Below, in pieces: positions 26,319 through 34,798 of a DNA stretch of 64,000 nt (within the stretch, counting starts at the first letter, position 1; each line of letters begins with the position of its first letter). Made by a program: the position numbers and the translations under genes. Below the pieces are notes generated by a model, which saw only the letters and a program-made list of their open reading frames with translations, made no database searches and had not been told where the DNA came from. Source of the stretch: Desulforhopalus singaporensis (GTDB lineage Bacteria; Desulfobacterota; Desulfobulbia; Desulfobulbales; Desulfocapsaceae). Where the stretch lies: NCBI RefSeq assembly GCF_900104445.1, contig NZ_FNJI01000004.1, forward strand, positions 62,001 to 126,000, in the 5' to 3' direction.

Positions 26319-27200
26319 TCAGGTACTGCTGCCGGCGGGTGGCGGGAAATGAAAAATTTCCGCCGTATGATCTTTTATGTCGGTGACCAGCAAACTGTTT
26401 CGCAGCTGAGATTTTTTATCCAGCAGCAGCGAAACTGTCTCGGCGCATTCCACCGCGGCCATATATACCGCAGCAAATGGCAGTGTCCCAAGCGACGCTT
26501 CTATCCCCCGCGAAGGAGCATCCTCTTTTTTGCCGTAGATGGCCTGCAGCCCCTGATCTGTCGGGAATACCACGGTTGCCTGGCCGCAGGTTCCCCCGAT
26601 GGCGGCGGAAACCATTGGGATTGAGAGTTCACGGCAACACTCTTCGAGGATAAACCTGTCGCGGATGGTGTCAAGACAGTCGATTGCAAGCTGTGAGTCG
26701 CCAAGCAGTTCCCCGCCGTTTTTAGCGGTGAAAAATGTCTCATGGGACGTGACGCGAACCGCAGGATTGATCGCCTTCACCCTCTGGGCGGCAACTTTGG
26801 CCTTGGCAATGCCGAGGAATTCGCTGGAACTGAGCAGCTGGCGGTTGAGATTGCTCTCATCAAAACAGTCGCCGTCGACCAGAGTGATGTTGCCGACCCC
26901 GATTCTGGCAAGGATTTCGGTGACCGCTCCGCCGAGGCCGCCAAGACCTATAATGGCTATCTTTGACATATGCAGCTGCAGCTGCTGCTTGCAGGAAAGC
27001 GCTTTTTGATTTCTGCTGTAGCGCTCCGGCAGAATGGAATCTTCAAGGCCAATCTGCTCAACGCGAAAAAGCGACTGTTCTGTTGCGGCGGCAATGTGTC
27101 TGGCGTCTTCGAGCGAGATGGCGGTGTAGCGGCTCTGGTCCGGTCTGGTCCGCTGTGTGGCTTTTTCGTTGAGAAGCTTTAATGTCTGATTGGATTTCAT
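26319..27200 (-). CDS. ThiF/MoeB/HesA family E1-like adenylyltransferase
   Basis: 293 residues. A helical N-terminal part of about 75 residues (RYSRNQKALS) precedes the Rossmann core KIAIIGLGGLGGAVTEILA, with the acidic strand end LVDGDCFDESNLNRQLL and the catalytic Arg/Asn region of the E1 fold. DCLDTIRDRFILEECC fits the loop after the active site. The paired CxxC zinc motifs of MoeB and ThiF are not evident. It likely adenylates the C-terminus of a small ThiS/MoaD-like protein, but no such partner is nearby, so the pathway is unknown. Confidence 0.82.
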   Translation of the reverse strand: MKSNQTLKLLNEKATQRTRPDQSRYTAISLEDARHIAAATEQSLFRVEQIGLEDSILPERYSRNQKALSCKQQLQLHMSKIAIIGLGGLGGAVTEILARIGVGNITLVDGDCFDESNLNRQLLSSSEFLGIAKAKVAAQRVKAINPAVRVTSHETFFTAKNGGELLGDSQLAIDCLDTIRDRFILEECCRELSIPMVSAAIGGTCGQATVVFPTDQGLQAIYGKKEDAPSRGIEASLGTLPFAAVYMAAVECAETVSLLLDKKSQLRNSLLVTDIKDHTAEIFHFPPPAGSST

Positions 27201-27421
27201 TACCTGTTGTTTCCTGGTGCGGTAGGTGGCATTAATTATTGTTTCCCCAGTCGCCCAATCTTGGCCGGTGCAACCTCTTTTGTCAAGGTGCGGCGGACAG
27301 GCACGATCTTATTGGCCATGGTGAGCAACAATTTGCAAGTCAGCAGCCATTGTAGTATAAATTGCGCAGAAAGCAGAGGGGGATTGTCCTCTGTAGTAAA
27401 TTGAAACTTCGGACTGATCAA

Positions 27422-28300
27422 ATGAACAACGAAAACGGAAAAAAGAAGAAAAGTTTGTTGGATAGAATCCGCAACAGGAAATCCAGGCAGGAGGTCGCCG
27501 CGACGGCACAGGAGAGTGAAGGTTCCAGTGGCGAAATCGGGCAGATGAAAAAAGAGTTTGAGGCTGTGAAAAAAAATCCCGGTCACCTTACCGGATGGGA
27601 TTTTGACAGGGCCTTCGATTTTATAGAACGATATCCGGACAGCCATGAGGCTGAAATCCTGATTGGTCAGATGTATGCAACCAGCGGGCAACTGCTCAAG
27701 GGGTTAAGTTACGAAAGTGCCGTGAAAGTACTCGACCGCATGCCCGGCCACGCGGGAGCCGACGCCATCATAAGGGGAATGTACAAAATCGAGAGTGACT
27801 ATATCAGGGAACTGCGTTCCGATGTTATCGCCTATATGCTCAAGGTGATACCGGATCACCCCCTGGCTGACGACCTGACCCGGGCACTTGCGGTGAAGAA
27901 CCTGACCAATGCCTATGATTTTGTAACCTCCAATCCGGACAATGTCTATACCAGGGATGTTATCAGGGCAATGTTCGACCGTGATCCCAATATTTCCGTG
28001 CTGCTTCTTCAGGAGAAGATGGATCACAGCTGTGTAGAGGCTATTTTCGAGGGTATCTACAACATCACTAAAAGCGAGGATATCGAAAAACTGACGCCCA
28101 ATGCGATCATCTATATCCTGGAGGTGGCACCGGACCATCCGAAGGCTCTGGCGATGATCGATGTGCTGGTGGAAGACAACTATGTCAAGGCTTATGAGTT
28201 TGCCAAAAGGCATCCCGGTCATGCCTTGTATGAAGAGATGAAGCAGCGGGTGGTCAAGCGAAAGCCGGAGCTGGGACAAATATTCGATTTGAAAAAATAG
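27422..28300 (+). CDS. Helical-repeat protein of unknown function
   Basis: 292 residues from ATG 27422. A basic, Lys/Arg/Gln-rich N-terminus of about 40 residues precedes a chain of similar helical units. The same unit recurs as DFIERYPDSHEAEILIGQMY, VLDRMPGHAGADAIIRGMY, MLKVIPDHPLADDLTRAL, DFVTSNPDNVYTRDVIRAMF, ILEVAPDHPKALAMIDVL and EFAKRHPGHALYEEMKQRV. Each is a short helix, a P-[DG]-[HN] turn and a second helix, spaced about 35-45 residues, like a solenoid. There is no signal peptide. A scaffold role is an inference. It lies just upstream of the cobalamin riboswitch on the same strand. Confidence 0.75.
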   Translation: MNNENGKKKKSLLDRIRNRKSRQEVAATAQESEGSSGEIGQMKKEFEAVKKNPGHLTGWDFDRAFDFIERYPDSHEAEILIGQMYATSGQLLKGLSYESAVKVLDRMPGHAGADAIIRGMYKIESDYIRELRSDVIAYMLKVIPDHPLADDLTRALAVKNLTNAYDFVTSNPDNVYTRDVIRAMFDRDPNISVLLLQEKMDHSCVEAIFEGIYNITKSEDIEKLTPNAIIYILEVAPDHPKALAMIDVLVEDNYVKAYEFAKRHPGHALYEEMKQRVVKRKPELGQIFDLKK

Positions 28301-28352
28301 CGATAAAGTTCACTTGACTACTTTGTCACGTTATGCTAATAATAACGCCATA

Positions 28353-28515
28353 GTTCAGATGCTCGTAGAGAGCTTTTAAGGGAACCCGGTGAGAATCCGG
28401 GACGGGCCCGCCGCTGTGACCGGGGACGAACGTTGCAACGAGCCACTGTTGACTGAAAGTCGACGGGAAGGCGCAACCAGTAGAGAGAGCCGGGAGTCAG
28501 AATACCTGTCTGGAC
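28353..28515 (+). ncRNA. Cobalamin (B12) riboswitch without a downstream gene
   Basis: It shows the conserved core: GGAACCCGGTGAGAATCCGG (28381-28400), CCGCCGCTGTGACCGGGGACG, the B12-box GCCACTG (28442-28448), CGACGGGAAGGCGC and GCCGGGAGTCAGAATACCTG. The closing helix P1 is GTTCAGA (28353-28359) with TCTGGAC (28509-28515), pairing with one G-U. A strong terminator follows 65 bases later. No coding gene lies between or after it on this strand before 31619, and the acnA gene converges from the other side. The domain looks complete, so it should still bind a cobalamin. Confidence 0.93.
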
Positions 28516-28579
28516 AACTGAAGCAGCAGTTCATCGAGGATGGTGAGGTGATGCGCGATTATTCGTGGAAAAAAATGGG

Positions 28580-28623
28580 AATCCCCGAATCAATAGAATG
28601 TATTGATTCGGGGATTTTTTTTT
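28580..28623 (+). terminator. Strong Rho-independent terminator after the riboswitch
   Basis: AATCCCCGAATCAATA (28580-28595) pairs perfectly over 16 bases with TATTGATTCGGGGATT (28601-28616) around a five-base loop, followed by a T-run to 28623. It probably serves as the expression platform or end of the riboswitch transcript. Confidence 0.9.
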
Positions 28624-28640
28624 ACAGGCCGGCAGGGGGA

Positions 28641-28717
28641 CCTGTCCACACTATGTCGAAAATGTCTCCGGGAGTCTTGCCCGCTCCTCCTTTTCAACCG
28701 ACATAAGGTGGACAGGA
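28641..28717. repeat. Long imperfect inverted repeat beside the acnA stop
   Basis: CCTGTCCAC-AC-TATGTCG (28641-28658) and CGACATA-AG-GTGGACAGG (about 28699-28717) can pair over 9 and 7 bases with a two-base internal loop; the loop is about 40 bases. It begins eight bases after the acnA stop on the minus strand. It could be the acnA 3'-end structure or a remnant of a small mobile element. Confidence 0.5.
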
Positions 28718-28724
28718 CCTGTTT

Positions 28725-31490
28725 TCAGGCCTTGTTTTGTGCAAGCATCTGCCGCAACACATAGGGCAGGATGCCGCCGTGTTCAAAATAGGATACATCA
28801 ACCGATGTATCCAGCCGCGCAATCACCTCAAAGGACGTGACCTTTCCGTCTCTCCCCGTTGCCGTAACCCGCAATTTCTTTCTCGGGACCATATTGTCGA
28901 GCCCTGAAATATCAATTGTCTCACTGCCGTCAAGGCCGAGTGAGTCGATATCTGTGCCGCTTGGGAAAACAAGGGGGAGTACCCCCATGCCGACCAGGTT
29001 GTTGCGGTGGATTCGCTCAAAGGATTCGGCAATCACCGCTCTTATTCCCAGCAGGTTGGTGCCCTTGGCGGCCCAGTCCCTTGATGATCCGGTACCGTAT
29101 TCCTTGCCCGCAAAAACCACAAGGGGTGTCTTTTCAGCCAGATACTGCATTGCGGCATCGTAACTGAACATCTCGGTTTGTGCCGGCATTTTCAATGTAA
29201 AAGCACCTTCTTTGGGTGCGACCATTCGATTTTTGATACGTATATTTCCGAAGGTCCCGCGCATCATCACTTCGTGGTTTCCCCTTCGCGACCCGTAGGA
29301 ATTGAAATTTTCCTGCGTCACACCGCGTTCGGCGAGATAACTGCCGGCAGGATAGTTTCTGGCTATTGCTCCGGCCGGGGAAATATGGTCAGTGGTGACG
29401 CTGTCTCCGAGCAGGAGCAATATTTTCGCTCCCTGTATGTCGCCAATGGGGGCGGGGACCCTGGAGAAATTGTCGAAATAGGGGGGGCGCTTGATATAGG
29501 TGGACTCTGGGTTCCATGCATAGGTGGTGCCTTCGTTCACCGCAAGTTTATGCCAGTGGCTGTCGCCTGTGAAGATTTCTTTGTACTCGGTGATAAACGC
29601 CTGGCTGGTGACATGCGTGCTGACCAGTTCTGCAATGTCGCTGTTTTGAGGCCATAATTCCTCAAGGTATACCGGCTCTCCGTTTGGATCCCAGGAGAGC
29701 GGTTCGCAGCTGAGGTCAACGTCGATCCTGCCGGCCAGGGCAAAGGCGAGAACCAGCATCGGCGACGCGAGAAAGTTGGACTTTATCTGCTGATGTATCC
29801 TCGCCTCGAAATTCCTGTTGCCCGAGAGAACCGCGGCGACGTTGAGTTCGTGTTTTTCAATGGCATTTGCAAGTTCTGGGTTTAACGGGCCGGAGTTGCC
29901 GATACAGGTTGTGCAGCCGAATGCGGCAATATGAAATCCCAGTGCCTCGAGATAGGGGGTGAGGCCGCTGTTGTCGAGATAATTGCTCACCACCCTTGAG
30001 CCGGGTGCAAAGGAAGTCTTTACATAGCCGGGAACCCTGAGTCCTCTTTTTACTGCCGCTTTGGCCATAAGTCCGGTGCCGATCAATACATGGGGGTTGG
30101 AGGTGTTGGTACAGGAGGTGATGGCGGCAATGACCACGCTGCCGTCTCCTATTTTTACCGGCTTACCGTTCATCACTATCTCTATATCGCGCTTGGCCGC
30201 GGCGTGGCAGGACTCCTTCCGGGTGGTTTCGCAGCCGGATTCATCGATAAAGGTGGAGACCTGTTCGACCCTGGTGTCGCGCTCATATCTGCAGCCGAGG
30301 ATATCGCCAAACGCCTGTTTCATGGCGGACAGCGGGATACGGTCCTGGGGCCGCGCGGGACCGGCCAGGGAGGGTTCCACGCTGCCGAGATCAAACTCAA
30401 TCACCTGGCTGTATTCGATATCCCCTGAATCGTCGTAGAACAGGCCGCAACTTCTGGCGATACCGTCGGTTAGCGCCGCTTCCCTGTTTCTTCCGGTCAA
30501 TTTCAGGTAATCTATGGTTTTCTCGTCGATCGGGAAAAAGCCCAGGGTCGCGCCATATTCCGGAGTCATGTTGGCGACGGTGGCCCGGTCGGGGATCGAG
30601 AGGTGCTGCATGCCCGGTCCGAAATATTCGACAAATTTTTCCACCACGTTGACCTGCCGAAGAAGCTGTGTCAGCGTTAGTACCAAGTCGGTGGCGGTGA
30701 TGCCCGCTTTGAGCTCGCCACTGAGCCGTACCCCGACAACTTCGGGAATCGACATGTAGTAGGGTTGTCCCAGCATAACCGCTTCGGCTTCAATTCCGCC
30801 TACGCCCCAGCCCATAACCCCGATGCCGTTGATCATGGTGGTGTGGGAATCGAGCCCCACGACAGTGTCCGGGTGGGCCACGGTAATCTCTTTGTCCTCT
30901 ACGGCCATCTTGCAGGTGATGGTTACCCGTCCCAGATGCTCCAGGTTTACCTGGTGACAGATGCCGGAGTTCGGCGGCACTACACGAAAATTGTCAAAGC
31001 TGGACTGGGCCCACTTGAAAACGGTGTAGCGTTCGCCGTTGCGGTCGTATTCCTTGGTCACGTTACCGCTCAAGCTGGCGCTGGTTCCTGAAAAATCGAC
31101 CTGTACCGAGTGGTCGGCTACCAGTTCAACCGGTACCAGGGGGTTGACCACCGCCGGGTCGCCGCCCTGATCCCTGACCGCATCCCGCAGTGCAGCAAGA
31201 TCCACCACTGCGGGCACGCCGGTGAAATCCTGCATCAGCACCCGAGCCGGGTGGTAGGGAATCTCCACCGGGCTGTCGTAGCTCTTCTGCCAGTTGGTGA
31301 TGTTTTGCAGGTCCTGTTCGCCGACGATTTTATCATCATATTTGCGCAGCAGGTTTTCCACCAGGATCCTGATTGTATAGGGGAGTCTGTTTATATTTCC
31401 AAAGCCCTGTCCGGTCAGTCGGGTTATGTCGAAGAAGCTGACGGAGGTGTCGTCAATCTGCAGCTTGTTGAGAAAAGAGAGTTTGTCCAT
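28725..31490 (-). CDS. acnA: Aconitate hydratase AcnA
   Basis: 921 residues, the length of the bacterial AcnA/IRP type. It interconverts citrate and isocitrate with a [4Fe-4S] cluster. The cluster cysteines are in TSCTNTSNP (about residue 460) and GCTTCIGNSGPL (about residues 525 and 528). Other family marks are QDFTGVPAVVDLAALRDA, DSHTTMINGIGVMGWGVGG and GSSRDWAAKGTNLLG with the active-site Ser/Arg. The oxidative citric-acid cycle of a complete oxidizer or an incomplete version would both use it. The gene is monocistronic, diverging from the phosphatase-family gene; its 3' end faces the orphan riboswitch. Confidence 0.96.
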   Translation of the reverse strand: MDKLSFLNKLQIDDTSVSFFDITRLTGQGFGNINRLPYTIRILVENLLRKYDDKIVGEQDLQNITNWQKSYDSPVEIPYHPARVLMQDFTGVPAVVDLAALRDAVRDQGGDPAVVNPLVPVELVADHSVQVDFSGTSASLSGNVTKEYDRNGERYTVFKWAQSSFDNFRVVPPNSGICHQVNLEHLGRVTITCKMAVEDKEITVAHPDTVVGLDSHTTMINGIGVMGWGVGGIEAEAVMLGQPYYMSIPEVVGVRLSGELKAGITATDLVLTLTQLLRQVNVVEKFVEYFGPGMQHLSIPDRATVANMTPEYGATLGFFPIDEKTIDYLKLTGRNREAALTDGIARSCGLFYDDSGDIEYSQVIEFDLGSVEPSLAGPARPQDRIPLSAMKQAFGDILGCRYERDTRVEQVSTFIDESGCETTRKESCHAAAKRDIEIVMNGKPVKIGDGSVVIAAITSCTNTSNPHVLIGTGLMAKAAVKRGLRVPGYVKTSFAPGSRVVSNYLDNSGLTPYLEALGFHIAAFGCTTCIGNSGPLNPELANAIEKHELNVAAVLSGNRNFEARIHQQIKSNFLASPMLVLAFALAGRIDVDLSCEPLSWDPNGEPVYLEELWPQNSDIAELVSTHVTSQAFITEYKEIFTGDSHWHKLAVNEGTTYAWNPESTYIKRPPYFDNFSRVPAPIGDIQGAKILLLLGDSVTTDHISPAGAIARNYPAGSYLAERGVTQENFNSYGSRRGNHEVMMRGTFGNIRIKNRMVAPKEGAFTLKMPAQTEMFSYDAAMQYLAEKTPLVVFAGKEYGTGSSRDWAAKGTNLLGIRAVIAESFERIHRNNLVGMGVLPLVFPSGTDIDSLGLDGSETIDISGLDNMVPRKKLRVTATGRDGKVTSFEVIARLDTSVDVSYFEHGGILPYVLRQMLAQNKA

Positions 31491-31618
31491 GAGAGCCTCG
31501 CAATGAAATTATGTGATGAATGAGGGAGAACCGTATTTGCTGATAATGTATAATGGTAAATATTCTACGATTATTGTGCCAGTCGGCCAAAGACTTTTTA
31601 AAAAACAGGGAGGAGATA

Positions 31619-32386
31619 ATGCTCGATTTCATGAAACACATCGCATTCAAGGCGGGGGAACTATCTCTTGCGGCTGCCAGGGAACCCGATTCACTGACCG
31701 TTGAGTTCAAGGGGGAAAAAGACCTCGTGACTGCTGTGGACCGTAAAATTGAGGTTTTTTTGACCGAGGAGATCCTGAAAAAATATCCGGGTCACACCAT
31801 AGTCGGCGAGGAATACGGGACTAAAACGGCAGATGAAGGGTGTCGCTGGGTGATCGATCCCATTGACGGAACGGTGTCCTACGTGCACGGATTGCCCGGA
31901 TACAGCATCTCCCTTGCCTATCAGGAACAGGGGGTGACCAGGGCGGGAGTAGTATACGGCCCTCTGCTGGGCCAGATGTTCAGCGCGGAACATGGCAAGG
32001 GCGCTTCCATGAACAGGAACCGTCTTCAGGTCTCCAGTCGTAAAAAGTTGCGCGAATCTGTTCTGGCAACCGGTTTCGCCTGCCTGAGGGCCGGGGCCGA
32101 AGACAACAACCTCAAGCATTTCAACAAAATTGTGCCCAGGCTCCGCGATGTACGGAGAATGGGATCCGCCGCCCTGGATCTTGCCTATGTCGCGGCGGGT
32201 AAGCTTGATGGTTTCTGGGAGCTGTGCCTGTCAGAATATGACGTGGCCGCAGGGGTGATTCTGGTCAAGGAGGCTGGTGGCTGCGTTTGTGATTTTGGTG
32301 GCAAGGACAATTTCCCGCAACAGGGGATTATTGGTGCCAACCCTTTTCTCGTGGAAAAAATCAGATCCATGTTGCAGCACCAATAG
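31619..32386 (+). CDS. Inositol monophosphatase family protein (SuhB/CysQ-like)
   Basis: 255 residues from ATG 31619, with GGGAGGAGA just upstream; an in-frame start at 31553 lacks this. The metal-site motifs are GEEYG, WVIDPIDGTVSYVHG (the DPxDGT signature) and, at the C-terminal end, ELCLSEYDVAAGVILVKEAGG (the WDxAAG-like motif with Tyr-Asp). The enzyme removes phosphate from inositol phosphates, sugar phosphates or PAP; in a sulfate reducer a 3',5'-bisphosphate nucleotidase role is possible. It ends 14 bases before a convergent gene. Confidence 0.9.
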   Translation: MLDFMKHIAFKAGELSLAAAREPDSLTVEFKGEKDLVTAVDRKIEVFLTEEILKKYPGHTIVGEEYGTKTADEGCRWVIDPIDGTVSYVHGLPGYSISLAYQEQGVTRAGVVYGPLLGQMFSAEHGKGASMNRNRLQVSSRKKLRESVLATGFACLRAGAEDNNLKHFNKIVPRLRDVRRMGSAALDLAYVAAGKLDGFWELCLSEYDVAAGVILVKEAGGCVCDFGGKDNFPQQGIIGANPFLVEKIRSMLQHQ

Positions 32387-32399
32387 CTCTGTGTGCACC

Positions 32400-32894
32400 C
32401 TATGGTTTGGCAGGGGGGAGGGGGTGCTCTGTGACAACCCGCCCCCTTGATGTAAAGGAAATGCCGAGCTGGGACTGGGTGCCTATCATGACGGATTCCG
32501 CAATCGGTGGATTTGTCGGTTGTCTGGCGGACCACGTCACCATGAAGTTTGCCCCCGATCCGCCGCTGTTGTCTCTTTGCGGAACAACGAAGCGGATCGA
32601 TCCAAGCGGGCTCAGAACTGTCGGCTCTGGAAGATAATCCTTGACCAGGGCGCCGTTGGTTTCATGATAGTTGACTGTTGTTATGGTCAGCGGATTTTGG
32701 GGATCGATATTTCTGATCGAAAGGGTAACGGAAAGCAGCAGGGGGGTCTCCTTGTTGCCGTGATAGATATGGGAATAGGCCGGAACATATAGAGTCTGGC
32801 CAAGGCTGAGCGGCAGGGATGCCTCGGCATGGAGCATGGTTGTGGTGGGCAAAAAAAACAACAATGCAGCCGTAACAAAGAGAAGTCGATTCAT
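32400..32894 (-). CDS. DUF3124 domain protein, secreted
   Basis: 164 residues from ATG 32894; a longer frame reaches 32927. A signal peptide (LLFVTAALLFFLPTTTMLHA) is followed by a single beta-rich domain: QTLYVPAYSHIYHGN, LLLSVTLSIRNID, GSIRFVVPQRDNSGGSGANFMVTW. This is the DUF3124 pattern of a small periplasmic Ig-like protein with no known activity. It converges closely on the phosphatase-family gene; the next leftward gene upstream ends about 110 bases away. Confidence 0.82.
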   Translation of the reverse strand: MNRLLFVTAALLFFLPTTTMLHAEASLPLSLGQTLYVPAYSHIYHGNKETPLLLSVTLSIRNIDPQNPLTITTVNYHETNGALVKDYLPEPTVLSPLGSIRFVVPQRDNSGGSGANFMVTWSARQPTNPPIAESVMIGTQSQLGISFTSRGRVVTEHPLPPAKP

Positions 32895-33007
32895 GGTACT
32901 TGTCACCGTACAGGGTTTTGGGGGCAAAGAAAACCGGGTCGGATGTTGTTGCCCCCCTTCATCTGGTCGCTGATCCGATAAAACTGCCGCCTCTTGTCGG
33001 GGCCAAT

Positions 33008-33499
33008 TCAGTGTGGCTGCTCATCGCACTCCTGTTTTTTCAAGGTCGCCACCTCCTCGAGCTTGGTGATGTGCAGCTGTTCTTCAGCGATGATCTTATC
33101 GAGCTGGCCGAGGGTCTCCTCATCATCGATAAAACCGCGCAGAAAATTGTAGAAAAGGATGGTCTCCTGTTCCAGGGCAATCGAGATGTCGACCACTTCC
33201 TTGGCGGTATCGGCCGCCTCCAGCTGTTGCTCGTTGGTCAGAAAAGAGCTGCTCTTGACGATGTCCTGGAGCAGCGTTTTGCCAAGAGTCTCCATCTCGC
33301 GCTGTTCGGCAGTCAGCGGTTTACTGGTGTCGAGGTTGCTGGCGAACCAGGCAGCGTGACGCTTTTCCTGCTCCGCCATCCACAACAGAATTTCCTCGAC
33401 CCGCCGGTTTTTTGCCAGCTTGGCGGCATTTCTGTAACTTTCTTCCCCGTTTTTCTCTATCTGTATAGCTATGTTCTTGATATCACCGATGGTAAACAT
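33008..33499 (-). CDS. Ferritin-like diiron protein (rubrerythrin family without rubredoxin domain)
   Basis: 163 residues forming a four-helix bundle. Metal-ligand motifs are EKNGEESYR in helix 1, EQEKRH in helix 2, ALEQETILFY in helix 3 and EEQLH in helix 4, the two ExxY/H sets of diiron carboxylate proteins. The rubredoxin cysteines are absent. Such proteins detoxify peroxide or store iron in anaerobes. ATG 33499 has a GGGAGA ribosome site. It is probably a single-gene unit beside the nitroreductase. Confidence 0.86.
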   Translation of the reverse strand: MFTIGDIKNIAIQIEKNGEESYRNAAKLAKNRRVEEILLWMAEQEKRHAAWFASNLDTSKPLTAEQREMETLGKTLLQDIVKSSSFLTNEQQLEAADTAKEVVDISIALEQETILFYNFLRGFIDDEETLGQLDKIIAEEQLHITKLEEVATLKKQECDEQPH

Positions 33500-33628
33500 T
33501 CAGTTTTTCTCCCAAAAAAAACCGCTTGGATTGAACCGCCAGAGCATTTCCCCCTCCCCCTAAGGAAGCTTCAACCATCTGGGGATGCTCAAGGTATTTG
33601 CTTGTTATATACAAGGTAATGTACCTGT

Positions 33629-34495
33629 CTACTCTAAAAAAGTGGTAAATTTTTCAACTTCAATCCTGGTTGTACGGTAGTTGTTTACCGGTGCCCCAGG
33701 GTCTTCATATCCAAGGGCCATGCCGCAGATAAGAATCGTCTCCTGCGGGTAGCCAAGGGTCTTTTTCACCAGCTCCGGATACTGGCCGAGCGCTGCCTGG
33801 GCGCAGGTTGCCAGTCCCTGTTCGACGGCAGCGAGCATAACCGATTGTATGAACATGCCGTAATCAAGAAAGGATCCTTTTTCCATGATAGGATCAATAA
33901 AGAAAAAGAGAATGACCGGAGCATCAAAAGCGCGGTAGTTGGCCTGCCATTGACGCAGCCGCCCCGCCCTGTCCCTTCTTTCGATGTTCAGTGCTGAATA
34001 AAGCGCTGCCCCGCATTCGACCCGCCGTTTTCTATAAGGCTCTTTCCAGTCGTTCGGGTAGTAGTTGTAATCCATCTCTCCTGCACCTTTTTGCTCGAAC
34101 TGCTGCTGCATTTCCTGGGTCATGCTCTTTTTCAGTTTTCCGGAGACCACCGCCACATGCCACGGCTGGGCGTTGGTTCCAGACGGGGCGTGGCGGGCTG
34201 CGTTGAGGATATTGATAATTTTTTCCCGTTCAACCTCCTTTTTCAAAAAGGCGCGGGTGGACTTGCGGCGCATCAATGCTTCGCCAACGCTGATCCCTTG
34301 CCCCGCAACCGGTGCTTGATGGCTGAGGGAATCCTCTCCAGGGTCGAAAACTTCATGGCAGGATGGGCAGATAAAGAAATTTTTCCGGCGTCCGTTTTCC
34401 CGTCGCAGCATGGTGTGGAATCCGTCCTGGTATCCGCAGATGGGACATTTTTTAAACTCGCTTAGTAGCTCAACTTTATTCACTGTATAATTCAT
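33629..34495 (-). CDS. Nitroreductase-family flavoprotein with N-terminal zinc ribbon
   Basis: 288 residues. The first 50 residues have CPICGYQDGFHTML and CPSCHEVFDPG, two CxxC pairs typical of a zinc ribbon. The nitroreductase fold follows from about 70: RRKSTRAFLKKEVEREKI, the FMN-site segment ARHAPSGTNAQPWHVAVVSG, and a C-terminal IRMAEKF-like region around ILICGMALGYEDPGAP. It probably reduces quinones, nitro groups or another acceptor using FMN; the physiological substrate is unknown. The ribbon is an uncommon addition. Confidence 0.86.
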   Translation of the reverse strand: MNYTVNKVELLSEFKKCPICGYQDGFHTMLRRENGRRKNFFICPSCHEVFDPGEDSLSHQAPVAGQGISVGEALMRRKSTRAFLKKEVEREKIINILNAARHAPSGTNAQPWHVAVVSGKLKKSMTQEMQQQFEQKGAGEMDYNYYPNDWKEPYRKRRVECGAALYSALNIERRDRAGRLRQWQANYRAFDAPVILFFFIDPIMEKGSFLDYGMFIQSVMLAAVEQGLATCAQAALGQYPELVKKTLGYPQETILICGMALGYEDPGAPVNNYRTTRIEVEKFTTFLE

Positions 34496-34798
34496 CAGTC
34501 ATCACCGGATTTGTGTTGTGTTTTGGGTTAAATTCATACAATCCGGATAAAGAATAATAATTGTTTTCCAGAGATCAATGACGGGCAGGAAAACCAGTGG
34601 TGCATAAGGCGACTTATTTGCAGAGAAAATATGGTGTTCGGTGAAAAAACATTTTGCAAACAGGTGCAAATGATTACTAGTACTGGTAATTAATGGATAA
34701 AGGTCCAGCGTTGTCATAACAACGGGGCCGACTGTTTGATGGTAGAGGAAAAAATAAGATGGGTGTTGACCCGGGAGAATAGACGAAGGAGGAAGAGA
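34496..34798. other. 303-base divergent region upstream of lon
   Basis: AT-rich stretch between the nitroreductase and lon starts. I see no gene, no -24/-12 promoter and no long palindrome. An in-frame ATG at 34736 would extend Lon by 21 Arg/Lys-rich residues but lacks a ribosome site. Confidence 0.4.

Noticed and set aside
28551-28706. A 51-codon frame behind the cobalamin riboswitch with a weak ribosome-like GGTGAGG
   Set aside because: The terminator stem lies inside it, the peptide has no recognisable feature and it ends before acnA. A coding role is not supported, though a relic is possible.
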